40,495 nucleotides of DNA, from NCBI GenBank assembly GCA_012799725.1, contig JAAZKR010000194.1, positions 1 through 40,495 on the forward strand. The letters are read 5' to 3'. Source of the DNA: Oligosphaeraceae bacterium. GTDB lineage: Bacteria > Verrucomicrobiota > Lentisphaeria > Oligosphaerales > Oligosphaeraceae. Of this stretch, positions 32,750 through 40,495 are shown one piece after another. The position numbers and the translations under genes were made by a program. Each line of letters opens with the position of its first letter. Position 1 is the first letter of the stretch. The notes under the pieces are model-generated. The model had not been told where the DNA came from and made no database searches. It worked only from the letters and a program-made list of their open reading frames with translations.

Positions 32750-33106
32750 TCATTTCACAGTCAGACTGCGATTGTTTTCTGACAGCACAACGACCCTGGG
32801 TTTCCAATTGACAGCTTCCGATTGCTCGACCAACGCGAAGGACATGACGGTGATCATGTCGCCGGGCATACCTAGCCGGGCAGCAGCACCATTAAGGCAA
32901 AACTCGGCACCGCCGCGCGCTGCCTCTATGGCATAGGTTTCCAACCGCTGCCCATTGGTCTGATTGACTACCAGGATTTTTTCATAGGGCAGGATGCCGG
33001 CAGCGTCCAGCAAGTCTCGGTCTATGGCCAAGCTGCCCTCGTAATTCATGTCGCAGGCCGTCAGCAAAGCGCGGTGTAATTTGCTTTTAAGAAGCTGTAT
33101 TTGCAT
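32750..33106 (-). CDS. panD: Aspartate 1-decarboxylase precursor
   Basis: Makes beta-alanine from aspartate for pantothenate and CoA synthesis. The 118-residue pyruvoyl enzyme is normal in length. The self-cleavage site is visible at NYEGSLAID (Gly24-Ser25, where Ser25 becomes the pyruvoyl group). LTACDMNYEGSLAID, the YEKILVVNQTNGQRLETYAI strand and the NGAAARL segment are all family hallmarks. It is on the same strand as hom (77-bp gap) and argG (111-bp gap). The other pantothenate genes, panB and panC, are not present here. Confidence 0.95.
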   Translation of the reverse strand: MQIQLLKSKLHRALLTACDMNYEGSLAIDRDLLDAAGILPYEKILVVNQTNGQRLETYAIEAARGGAEFCLNGAAARLGMPGDMITVMSFALVEQSEAVNWKPRVVVLSENNRSLTVK

Positions 33107-33217
33107 GGTTTGCTCTTAGTTTTCACTAAATGTGAAATTTATTTGAATGGGGGAAGATGATCGGTCGGAACTGTCGATCACATTGTCTACATGACTGCTC
33201 CCCACCAAATTTTCCCT

Positions 33218-34420
33218 TTATTTTTTGGGTTTCTTCGCCTTAGCGCCTATACGCAGTCTCAGAGCATTGAGCTTGATGAAGCCGGTAGCATCAGCCTGAT
33301 CATAGACTGAATCCTCTTCAAAGGTCACCACATCGGCATCATAAAGCGTATAAGGCGAGCGCCTGCCCACAATAAAGCAATTACCTTTATAGAGCTTGCA
33401 GCGCACCTCACCGGTGACGTTTTGCTGGCTTTGGGTGATAGCTGCTTGCAGGAATTCGCGTTCGGGCGCAAACCAATAGCCGTTGTAGACCATCTTGGAG
33501 TACTGCGGTATGAGCTGATCGCGTATGCTCATCACTTCACGATCCATGCAGATCGACTCTATGGCACGGTGCGCATTGAACAGGATGGTGCCACCCGGTG
33601 TCTCATAGATGCCACGGTCTTTCATACCGGTGTAACGCGTCTCAACTATGTCTATGCGACCGACGCCATGCTTGCCGCCAAGACGATTCAATTCACGCAT
33701 GAGCGCTGCCGGACTGAGTTGCTTGCCGTTGACACTGACCGGAATGCCTTTTTCAAAGCCAACAACGATGTATTCAGGTTGATCCGGAGCCTGTTCCACC
33801 GGAGTAGTAAGCACATGCGTTTCCGGCGGCGCTTCCTGCCAGGGGTCTTCGAGTACGCCGCCTTCGAAGCTGATATGCAGCAAGTTGCGGTCCATCGAGT
33901 ATGGTTTGGCTGCTGAGACGTTGATTGGTATGCGGCGTTCCTTGCAGTAGTTTATCAGGTCGGTTCTGGACTTAAAGGTCCAATCCTTGCTGCGCCATGG
34001 TGCGATTATCTTGATATCCGGATTCAAAGCATATGCAGTCAATTCAAAGCGTATCTGGTCATTTCCTTTGCCGGTAGCACCATGGCAGATATATTCGGCG
34101 CCCTCGGCCTTGGCGATTTCCACCAACCTCTTGGCGATTAGTGGCCGGGCTATGGAAGTGCCCAGCAGATACATGTTCTCGTAGATAGCATTGGCCTGGA
34201 ACATGGGAAAGACAAAATCCCTGGCAAATTCCTCGCAGAGGTCTTCAATATAGGATTTCGATGCGCCGGTGGCATAGGCTTTCTCATGCAGCCCCTCAAG
34301 TTCCTCTTCCTGGCCAATATCAGCACAAAAAGTAATCACTTCTGCGTCATATTTTTCGCGCAGCCAAGCAAGAATGCAGGAAGTATCCAGGCCGCCGGAG
34401 TATGCCAATACGATTTTCAT
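33218..34420 (-). CDS. argG: Argininosuccinate synthase
   Basis: Condenses citrulline and aspartate with ATP cleavage in arginine synthesis. The 400-residue protein starts [20 protein letters not shown], the PP-loop ATP signature at residues 5-15. It shows [37 protein letters not shown] and [24 protein letters not shown], all conserved in ArgG. The ATG is preceded by a good GAGGTGA ribosome site. argH is not adjacent. Confidence 0.97.
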   Translation of the reverse strand: MKIVLAYSGGLDTSCILAWLREKYDAEVITFCADIGQEEELEGLHEKAYATGASKSYIEDLCEEFARDFVFPMFQANAIYENMYLLGTSIARPLIAKRLVEIAKAEGAEYICHGATGKGNDQIRFELTAYALNPDIKIIAPWRSKDWTFKSRTDLINYCKERRIPINVSAAKPYSMDRNLLHISFEGGVLEDPWQEAPPETHVLTTPVEQAPDQPEYIVVGFEKGIPVSVNGKQLSPAALMRELNRLGGKHGVGRIDIVETRYTGMKDRGIYETPGGTILFNAHRAIESICMDREVMSIRDQLIPQYSKMVYNGYWFAPEREFLQAAITQSQQNVTGEVRCKLYKGNCFIVGRRSPYTLYDADVVTFEEDSVYDQADATGFIKLNALRLRIGAKAKKPKK

Positions 34421-34501
34421 TAGTTCACCTCTGTGAGTTTATGTTAAGATCGGGGAAACGTCAAAACGTTAATATAAGCCATATTCTGTCACAAAAGGCA
34501 A

Positions 34502-35260
34502 TCATGCCAGCCCAAAAAGTCTTTTGGCATTTTCTGTTGTGATGCGTGCCAGCTCTTGCAGCGGCAATTCTTTGATCGCGGCCATTTTTTCGGCGATTTT
34601 CGGCAGATATGCCGAGCAATTGCTTTTGCCACGGTATGGCTCCGGTGCCAAGTAGGGGGAATCGGTCTCTAAAAGCAATCTTTCCAAGGGTACGGCTTGC
34701 AAACTGCAGCGTATATTGTCAGCTTTTTTAAAGGTCAACATGCCATTGAATGAGATATATGCACCCAGCTCCAGCCATTTTTCCGCTTCAGGAACATCGC
34801 CGGTGAAACTGTGCAATACGAAGCGTAGCCCCGGGTTCCATTGCTCCTTGACAATACTGTAGCAGTCATCAAAAGCATCGCGACAATGTATGATCAGGGA
34901 TTTTTGTGTGTGCAGAGACAGTTGTAAAAAGGCTTTGAAAGCGAGACGCTGCATTTCCGGAGCGCTATGATTGTAATGATAGTCCAAACCTACTTCACCT
35001 ACAGCAACCACCTTGGGTCTTGTTAGAAAGGCAGCATATTGCTCCAGTTGGGAAGCCTCGAATTGGGAGGCCTCATGCGGATGCAGTCCTACAGCAGCAT
35101 AGACCCCCTCTTCAACGGCAGCTTGAGAACAAACAAATTCAGCATCCTGCAACGAGGTGCCGGCCAGCAGAAAAGAACTCACGCCCTGTGTTCTGGCTTG
35201 AGAAAAAAACTCTGCGGCGGCATCGCCGGGACGTAAATGCATGTGGGTATCAAAAAACAT
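34502..35260 (-). CDS. TatD-family DNase/hydrolase (YcfH type)
   Basis: A 252-residue metal-dependent hydrolase of the canonical TatD/YcfH group. Metal ligands are visible in FDTHMHL (HxH), GEVGLDYHY (Glu), IIHCRDAFDD (His), VLHSFTG (His) and ETDSPYLAPEPYRGK (Asp). Members are 3'-5' exonucleases or D-aminoacyl/peptide hydrolases acting in DNA-repair-like roles. ATG at 35260 was chosen; a TTG four codons upstream at 35272 is the other option, and neither has a strong ribosome site. It is the second TatD-fold gene in the window but belongs to a different subgroup from the EboB-like one. Confidence 0.9.
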   Translation of the reverse strand: MFFDTHMHLRPGDAAAEFFSQARTQGVSSFLLAGTSLQDAEFVCSQAAVEEGVYAAVGLHPHEASQFEASQLEQYAAFLTRPKVVAVGEVGLDYHYNHSAPEMQRLAFKAFLQLSLHTQKSLIIHCRDAFDDCYSIVKEQWNPGLRFVLHSFTGDVPEAEKWLELGAYISFNGMLTFKKADNIRCSLQAVPLERLLLETDSPYLAPEPYRGKSNCSAYLPKIAEKMAAIKELPLQELARITTENAKRLFGLA

Positions 35261-35360
35261 GATTTGAAACAAAAATCAATGACAATTATTGGTTGGAATG
35301 GTGAACCTTGTGGACAAAGCAATATGTAAAGCACATACTATAACCGTGGATATGCTCGTG

Positions 35361-35390
35361 TTGCATTATCCGGGCAAATACTTATATTAT
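35361..35390 (+). promoter_or_regulatory. Candidate promoter of the SGNH-ligase fusion gene
   Basis: TTGCAT (35361-35366) and TATTAT (35385-35390) are spaced by 18 nt, about 105 bp upstream of the ATG at 35495. The leader also has a GATCGG/AATCG word repeat at 35456-35489. Confidence 0.45.
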
Positions 35391-35494
35391 CTGAATGTGA
35401 TCCGGCAGCGAACAACGGAGTCGGCAAGAGAAGTCAGACCCGGCATGACGTTAAATCGAGCGGATCGGTCAAATCGTACAGATCGGATCATTTC

Positions 35495-37627
35495 ATGAGA
35501 ATAGTGTTTTTTGGCGATAGCCTAAGTAAGTGCGGCGGCCCTGGCGCACGGGTAAGTGATGTCCTGGCACGGAGTTTTCCTGACCACGAATTTATCAACC
35601 GAGCTACGGATGGTCGCACCTTGGATGAGGCTCGCGAGCTTTTGCAGAAAGAAGCGCTGGATTTGCAGCCGGATTTGCTGGTTTTGCAATTTGGTGCCAA
35701 CGATTGGTGGCGTGACAATCGACCATACCAACAATGGGCTGCCGACCTGGATTATATGCTGGAAAAGAGCAAACGTCACGGAGTGCGCTGCCTGGTGCTG
35801 GGGGTATTCGGAAAATGGCGCGATCCATTAACCGGAAAACTGTGCGCCAAAACCTGGGCAGCAGATGAACGCTCCGAAGCCTTTAGTGCACTAGAAGAAC
35901 AAGCAGCCAACAAACACGGAGCATATTACGTATCTAATCATCAAAGCAGCATTATAAATGATCGCTGCTGCTGGAATGACCGAAACCACCCCAATGAACT
36001 GGGCAATCGACGCATCGCTGCTGACCTGGAAACAGTTTTTAGTCGTATATTGGGACAGAAGCCTGTGCCGGGACCGACGGCACGAATTGAAAATCTGCGT
36101 GATTTTTGGGAGGAAGCTGTAAAATATGCACCCAAAAAAACGGCGGCAGTCTGTGGCGAAAGGATGCTTACTTTTGCTGAGGCTGACCTTTTGACCAAGG
36201 CACTAGGTGCCGGCATCAGCCGTCTCTGTCAAGTTCCTAACCCTAAGATAGCCGTCTGCCTGCCCAATTGCCTGGAATATTTTCTACTCTACTGGGCCAC
36301 GATGAAAATCGGCGGTATTATTGTGCCGATCAATCCTTGGCTGAAAAAAGACAGCCTTGAAGCAATTTACGCCAATGTGCGCCCTAACCTGCTCGTTGCC
36401 AAGAATCCTATTGAGTCCAAGGAAGCCTTGTTGGCCAAAGAGAAATTCCCTGCTTTGCCCTTGGTCTATCTTGATGAGCAAAAAGGAGCGCAGAGTTTTC
36501 AATCTCTGCATGACCATAATGGTTACTGCCCCAGGCCGGATATATCTGCGGCCACTCCGGCCATCATCATGCATACCTCCGGCACTACTGCTGCCCCTAA
36601 GGGAGCAGTCATGCTGCATGGTGACCTGATCTTTAACTGCATGACCACCATCAAGGCGCATGACTTTACGCATGATGATGTACATCTGCTGATCAATCCC
36701 ATGTTTCATTGTACGGCACTCTATAGCTCCTTGCCGGTGGCTGCCTGGCAAAAAACGCCACTTGTCATCAGCGCCGAGCCCCAAGCCGAAGAGCTTCTCG
36801 AATTGATAGCAAAACATCAAATCACCAGCCTGCTCACTGTGCCCACCGTGCTGCAACGTATAGTAAGCTTGCCGGATAAAGAAAAGTATAACCTACAGAG
36901 CCTGCGAGTAGTAGGCTATGCAGGCTCCTTTATGCCAGTGAAAATTGTACGAGAATTGCAAAAACTCGTACCACAAACCCGCTTGCACAACTTCTTCGGT
37001 TTGACCGAGACCATTAGCGCCACTCATTTGTTGCCCGCCGAAGCCGTTAGAAAGCGTCCCGACTCCATAGGACAGCTCTTGCCTTTTGTCAGTGCCATCA
37101 TCATCAATGAACAAAAACAAGAATGTACGGCAGACGAAGTAGGCGAATTGCTTTTCGCTCGCGATAATGTCATTAGCGGCTACTGGAACAAGCCGGGTCT
37201 GCTAGAGGAATCCATGATTGAATTACGCGGGCGCAGCTGGTTTAGAACCGGAGATTTAGCCAGTCGTGATGAAGAAGGATACTTTTTTATCAAGGGACGC
37301 AAGAAGGACATGATCATAGTAGGGGGGGAAAATGTCTTCGCCGTAGAAGTGGAAACCTGCTTATTGGCATTGCCCGGCATACACGAAGCTGCTGTCGTCG
37401 GCATACCGGCCAGCGGGCTGCGTGCAGCTCTAGGCGAATTGATCAAGGCTTTCATCGTTCTCGAAAAAGGAGCAACACTAGGTGAAACCGACATACGCCG
37501 ACATTGCCATAAAAACTTGCCCTCCTACAAAATACCGCATCATTTTGAATTCTTGAATGCATTACCCAGGAACCAGGCAGGTAAAATCCAAAAAGAAGAA
37601 CTCAAAAAACACAAAACAGCCCCGTGA
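35495..37627 (+). CDS. SGNH hydrolase fused to an acyl-CoA-synthetase-type adenylate-forming enzyme
   Basis: A 710-residue fusion. Residues 1-190 are an SGNH/GDSL hydrolase with an intact-looking active site: FFGDS (Ser9), QFGAND (Asn69) and DRNH (Asp162, His165). Residues about 200-710 are an ANL-superfamily ligase: P-loop HTSGTTAAPKG (about 360-371), FFGLTETISATHLLP, the hinge RTGDLASRDEEGYFFIKGRKKDMIIVGGENV (about 580-615) and the catalytic-Lys motif PRNQAGKIQ (Lys about 695). The first half could release a fatty or acetyl group from an ester and the second activate a carboxylate as an acyl-AMP/CoA. No signal peptide is seen, so both act in the cytoplasm. Substrates are unknown. The frame is continuous with no sign of a shift at the joint. 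Confidence 0.88.
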   Translation: MRIVFFGDSLSKCGGPGARVSDVLARSFPDHEFINRATDGRTLDEARELLQKEALDLQPDLLVLQFGANDWWRDNRPYQQWAADLDYMLEKSKRHGVRCLVLGVFGKWRDPLTGKLCAKTWAADERSEAFSALEEQAANKHGAYYVSNHQSSIINDRCCWNDRNHPNELGNRRIAADLETVFSRILGQKPVPGPTARIENLRDFWEEAVKYAPKKTAAVCGERMLTFAEADLLTKALGAGISRLCQVPNPKIAVCLPNCLEYFLLYWATMKIGGIIVPINPWLKKDSLEAIYANVRPNLLVAKNPIESKEALLAKEKFPALPLVYLDEQKGAQSFQSLHDHNGYCPRPDISAATPAIIMHTSGTTAAPKGAVMLHGDLIFNCMTTIKAHDFTHDDVHLLINPMFHCTALYSSLPVAAWQKTPLVISAEPQAEELLELIAKHQITSLLTVPTVLQRIVSLPDKEKYNLQSLRVVGYAGSFMPVKIVRELQKLVPQTRLHNFFGLTETISATHLLPAEAVRKRPDSIGQLLPFVSAIIINEQKQECTADEVGELLFARDNVISGYWNKPGLLEESMIELRGRSWFRTGDLASRDEEGYFFIKGRKKDMIIVGGENVFAVEVETCLLALPGIHEAAVVGIPASGLRAALGELIKAFIVLEKGATLGETDIRRHCHKNLPSYKIPHHFEFLNALPRNQAGKIQKEELKKHKTAP

Positions 37628-37696
37628 TCTCCGTCCGGCAAACTTGATCTCTTTGCTTTGCCACCGATTTTGTCCACCCCAATTTCAATACTTCTC

Positions 37697-38995
37697 ATGT
37701 TGGTATCCACTCAACAATCTGACTGGCGCGAGATTCTTTATTGCGGCCTTGAAAATCAGCAGATTGATTTTAAGGCGGCTCAGGATTGGAACAAGATAGG
37801 ACGAACCGGTCGTGCGAAGTTCGCACGTCATATTATGGCTTTGGCTAATACCCTGGGGGGCTACTTGGTGATCGGCGTGGGTGAGGACGCCCATGGCAAT
37901 CCCACTCTGTACACCGGCATGGATGAAAAGCAGGCCAGTTCCTTTGACCCCAGCAGCGTGGGACAGACCGTAAACCGTTATGCCGAACCGGCCGTGGAAT
38001 TTGACCTGGTCAAGCCGGAAATAGACGGCAAAGTCTATGTTATCATAGTAGTTTATCCCTTTCGCAACCTGCCCCATGTGTGCAATGATGCCTGCGAAGA
38101 CGAATTGCAGCGAGGCGTTTTTTATGTGCGGACCCCTGATGCCAGAAGCCGAGCCGCCTACCGCTCTGAAGAACTGCAAGGCATAATTCAACGTGCCTTG
38201 CGTAATCAACGCCAAATGCTGGGACGCATGCTGCGTGGCATACTGTACGAAGACCGCCAAGCTGTAGAGCCCAGCTCAGACCAAGACTTTGCATCCTTGC
38301 TGCAAAACGGGCGCAATCAGGCAAAACAGCTCTTTGGCAACAAATTATGGCGCGAAAAACCGATTTTTGAAGCCATTATACACCCACAACGCCGACTGAA
38401 AGGCATTACTCTTACCGACTGTCGCCGCCATCTGGAAGCTCTGGAACGGCCTTCACTGCATGACTTCCCCTGGCCCAGCGCACATATCAGGAAAACCCGC
38501 TTTTACGCCTCCAATCTGGCCATACGTGGACATGCCGAAGAAGGCAGCCAGCCAAATTTCTTCTGGGAGTTTTATCCTGATGGGCTTTTCTATTGTGCTG
38601 TCGCCTTGCCCGAACTGCCTGAACACAGTATAGATAGCCATACTCTGTTGCAGCTCTGCCTGGTCACCCTGGCGCTGAATGGTGAATTCTTCACCAGGCT
38701 GGGACTGGGCGATGAATTGCTAACGCTATCCTTTAACCTGAATAATACCTTAGACCTGAATCTGCGCATGAGTGAGGAAGACGAGGGGCGCGCATACGTC
38801 TGCCATATCCATGACATACGCATCAAACGCAGCCGTACTGCCGGTGACTTGGAAGGCGGTGCAGCTGCCGATACTGCCATGCAATTCTTCAGGGAAATGT
38901 GCGAGCGTTTCAATCATAGCCTGAATGAAGCTGACTGCCAAAGCATTACCAGCGCGCTGGAAGCTTTTCTCGAAAGAGGACTCTTAGACCTCTAA
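37697..38995 (+). CDS. AlbA_2 (Schlafen-like) domain protein
   Basis: A 432-residue protein whose N-terminal 170 residues match the AlbA_2/Schlafen AAA_4-type domain: QQIDFKAAQDW (about 22-32), FARHIMALANTLGGYLVIGVGED, then VYVIIVVYPFRNLPHV and GVFYVRTPDARSRAAYRSEEL. The C-terminal 250 residues are unrecognised alpha/beta sequence. Such proteins are often DNA-binding transcription regulators or appear in defence contexts, but no defence partner is nearby. ATG at 37697 was chosen; a TTG at 37658 would add 13 residues. It follows the fusion gene by 69 bp on the same strand. Confidence 0.75.
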   Translation: MLVSTQQSDWREILYCGLENQQIDFKAAQDWNKIGRTGRAKFARHIMALANTLGGYLVIGVGEDAHGNPTLYTGMDEKQASSFDPSSVGQTVNRYAEPAVEFDLVKPEIDGKVYVIIVVYPFRNLPHVCNDACEDELQRGVFYVRTPDARSRAAYRSEELQGIIQRALRNQRQMLGRMLRGILYEDRQAVEPSSDQDFASLLQNGRNQAKQLFGNKLWREKPIFEAIIHPQRRLKGITLTDCRRHLEALERPSLHDFPWPSAHIRKTRFYASNLAIRGHAEEGSQPNFFWEFYPDGLFYCAVALPELPEHSIDSHTLLQLCLVTLALNGEFFTRLGLGDELLTLSFNLNNTLDLNLRMSEEDEGRAYVCHIHDIRIKRSRTAGDLEGGAAADTAMQFFREMCERFNHSLNEADCQSITSALEAFLERGLLDL

Positions 38996-39036
38996 AATTA
39001 ATTTTACGAATCCCAATCACCCGGTTGACAGTGCAA

Positions 39037-39447
39037 ATGAATAAGCAATCCCATATCCAAGCAGGGGCAGCTTTCCGTTGCCCATATTGTCAAAGTGACT
39101 CCATTGCAAAAGAAAACAAGGAATACGAGGGTTTCAAGCTGAAACGTGTGTTCCTTGCCTGCGCGCTTTGCCAAGCGGAGTTAGACGTCGCCCCGGTTGC
39201 AGAAGCCGACGACAAAGCTAAGAACAAAACCAACAAGCTGCAAGCGCTTTTCGCTCAGGATTGCACTACAGCAAGACCTGATGTGGGCGAGCTGCTCGAT
39301 GATGATGGGCAAAGACACTTCTGCAAGAATTGCCTGCATAATTTTTTCACTGCTTTCAAATGCTTCTGCAATCTGCATCAACAAGAAGTAGAGCCTCTGC
39401 ATGATTGTCCCGAATTTAGCCCTAAAAAGAAAATCACCGAATTGTAG
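39037..39447 (+). CDS. Cysteine-rich zinc-ribbon protein
   Basis: A 136-residue hypothetical protein. An N-terminal four-Cys zinc ribbon is clear (FRCPYCQ, then ACALCQ), followed by an acidic/lysine linker and a second Cys/His-rich part (HFCKNC, FKCFCNLHQQE, HDC). It starts at ATG 39037; upstream TTG (39025) and GTG (39031) are in frame. No function can be assigned. It lies 41 bp after the AlbA_2 gene and 10 bp before the lipoprotein gene, probably in one transcript. Confidence 0.6.
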   Translation: MNKQSHIQAGAAFRCPYCQSDSIAKENKEYEGFKLKRVFLACALCQAELDVAPVAEADDKAKNKTNKLQALFAQDCTTARPDVGELLDDDGQRHFCKNCLHNFFTAFKCFCNLHQQEVEPLHDCPEFSPKKKITEL

Positions 39448-39457
39448 GGCATTATTG

Positions 39458-40309
39458 ATGTATTTACGCCATGTCTCACTGATACTGCTGACCCTGCTGT
39501 TTTTCTGCTTGTTTAGCGCCTGTCTGGACAACAAGGTATTCCAACCGCGCTACGAGTTTTTAGCCGCATATGAGCATCCGCCGCAATTTTGGCTGGAATA
39601 TCATCCCTATCCACCAGCCCAAAGCGCTTCCAGCCAGCCCAAAGTGCGTGCCATCCCACAAAACGAGGGCTGGACTGACTTGCGCATGCAGCGCGAGCTT
39701 AAGCAGTTCCAAGCCGCCGGCATCAGCACCCTGCTCTTGCATGTCAGTCCTGAAATGCTTGCAGCTGAACATTTTGCTGAACGCCTACAAAAATTTCATA
39801 CTTTTGCCACTGAACTTGCGCCAGGATTAAGCATTGCACCGGTGTTATGTCCTACTTCTGAAGGCATGCGACTCTCAGTACAAAATACGATGCAATATGT
39901 CGAACGCCTCGGTTTTCTACAGCTGCCCGCCAGCCTTAAACTGCAAGGAAAGCCTGTATTATTTTTCGGCGGGCAAATTGAGCTTATCGATGACTATAAA
40001 GGAGCGCGTAGCTACGCCAGCCTGCCAGCCTTCTTGGATGACAGGCAAAACCGAGCCGACAGCGTAAATATAGCCGAACCCTTAACCTCGGCTCAAGGCA
40101 ACGACTTGGCCTTGCGGCGATATCAGGGTGTTTTTTTCGCCAGGCAACTGCAACTGGCCTATGATCACAAAGCTAGAATTATCTATCTTAAAAGCTGGAA
40201 TAATTATGAAGCAGGCAATTTCCTGGAGCCCAACTCGCTGGATCGGGAACTTATGCTGCAAGTTCTGGAACTGGCGCAAAACGCGCTGCCCCAAGCTGAC
40301 GAGCGCTAA
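39458..40309 (+). CDS. GH99/WbsX-like lipoprotein
   Basis: A 283-residue exported protein. Starting at ATG 39458 (AGGG 8 nt upstream), it has a hydrophobic signal and the lipobox LFSAC (Cys22). The mature part resembles GH71/GH99-like (WbsX-type) TIM barrels: FWLEYHPYPP at the N-terminus, ELKQFQAAGISTLLLHVSP, GKPVLFFGG and the late motif YLKSWNNYEAGNFLEPN. WNNYEAGNFLEP corresponds to the GH99-type SWNEW.EG..lEP motif. Acidic catalytic residues are partly changed, so activity is uncertain. It would sit on the outer or inner membrane facing the periplasm or outside. It closes the plus-strand run before the tandem repeat. Confidence 0.7.
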   Translation: MYLRHVSLILLTLLFFCLFSACLDNKVFQPRYEFLAAYEHPPQFWLEYHPYPPAQSASSQPKVRAIPQNEGWTDLRMQRELKQFQAAGISTLLLHVSPEMLAAEHFAERLQKFHTFATELAPGLSIAPVLCPTSEGMRLSVQNTMQYVERLGFLQLPASLKLQGKPVLFFGGQIELIDDYKGARSYASLPAFLDDRQNRADSVNIAEPLTSAQGNDLALRRYQGVFFARQLQLAYDHKARIIYLKSWNNYEAGNFLEPNSLDRELMLQVLELAQNALPQADER

Positions 40310-40390
40310 GAAACGTTCAAAAATCACAGCCATCCCATAGACTATGATGTAATGTACAGATTGGCGACCTTGGCGGTGAAATTAAAAAAG

Positions 40391-40495
40391 ATAACCGCAA
40401 AGAACGCAAAGGACGCAAAGGACGCAAAGATAACCGCAAAGAACGCAAAGAACGCAAAGGATGCAAAGATAACCGCAAAGAACGCAAAGGACGCA
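40391..40495 (+). repeat. 39-bp higher-order tandem repeat (GCAAAG type), truncated by window end
   Basis: Three units start at 40391, 40430 and 40469, exactly 39 bp apart. Each unit is one ATAACCGCAAAG (12 bp) followed by three 9-bp words of the form RAYGCAAAG. The third unit is cut by the window end. A single imperfect word pair (AAGCAAAGGGCGCAAAGG) occurs at 20121-20138. Confidence 0.9.

Noticed and set aside
37697-38995. Part of an anti-phage defence island, because of the AlbA_2/Schlafen domain
   Set aside because: No nuclease, toxin, restriction or other defence gene lies nearby, and the domain is also common in regulators.
40391-40495. CRISPR-like array
   Set aside because: The 39-bp units are continuous repeats without unique spacers, and no cas genes are present.

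Overview
The window looks like chromosomal DNA of a PVC-superphylum bacterium, most likely Lentisphaerota or a close Verrucomicrobiota relative. The strongest clue is a five-gene minus-strand block (about 3.0-11.2 kb). Its order, sizes and architectures match the Akkermansia Amuc_1102-1101-1100-1099-1098 locus: a small exported protein, a PilM-PilN-type protein, two bitopic membrane proteins and a secretin. LL-diaminopimelate aminotransferase, an outer-membrane secretin and lipoprotein signals agree with a Gram-negative envelope. Base composition is near 50% GC and coding density is high. No rRNA, tRNA, transposase, phage gene or CRISPR array was seen. Family assignments were made by reading motifs, without database searches.

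Layout. 0.3-2.9 kb (minus): murD translationally coupled to a LysM lipoprotein. 3.0-11.2 kb (minus): the pilus-like secretin operon, closed by a strong hairpin and preceded by a separate 72-residue gene with its own terminator. 12.0-16.6 kb (minus): pheT, rsmI and an SAH/MTA deaminase-like amidohydrolase. 16.9-18.1 kb (minus): an orphan ABC-type sugar-binding lipoprotein. 18.2-23.1 kb (plus): an envelope-polysaccharide cassette (exported PA14/SGNH-like protein, processive GT2, polytopic membrane protein). 23.3-25.3 kb (plus): dapL with a textbook terminator, then a lipoate ligase/octanoyltransferase-like gene. 25.6-30.1 kb (minus): a class I aminotransferase, an AAC(3)-like/TIM-barrel fusion, a degenerate cyclase-family protein and an EboB-like TatD hydrolase. 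30.2-31.2 kb (plus): a MoxR ATPase. 31.4-35.3 kb (minus): hom, panD, argG and tatD. 35.5-40.3 kb (plus): an SGNH hydrolase fused to an acyl-CoA-ligase-type enzyme, an AlbA_2 protein, a zinc-ribbon protein and a GH99-like lipoprotein.

Several intergenic regions carry dispersed repeats of four kinds: ATCTGCGTAATCTGCGGAT-type units, GCAAAG-type arrays, AAAAGT(T/G) heptads abutting start codons, and small palindromes. The most distinctive items are the modified Amuc_1098-like machinery (16-aspartate tract, FG/Gly-rich segments, zinc ribbon plus calcium-type motifs), the two unusual enzyme fusions, the EboB-like neighbourhood, and a hairpin-rich, terminator-ended element at 26.9-27.0 kb that could be a structured RNA.
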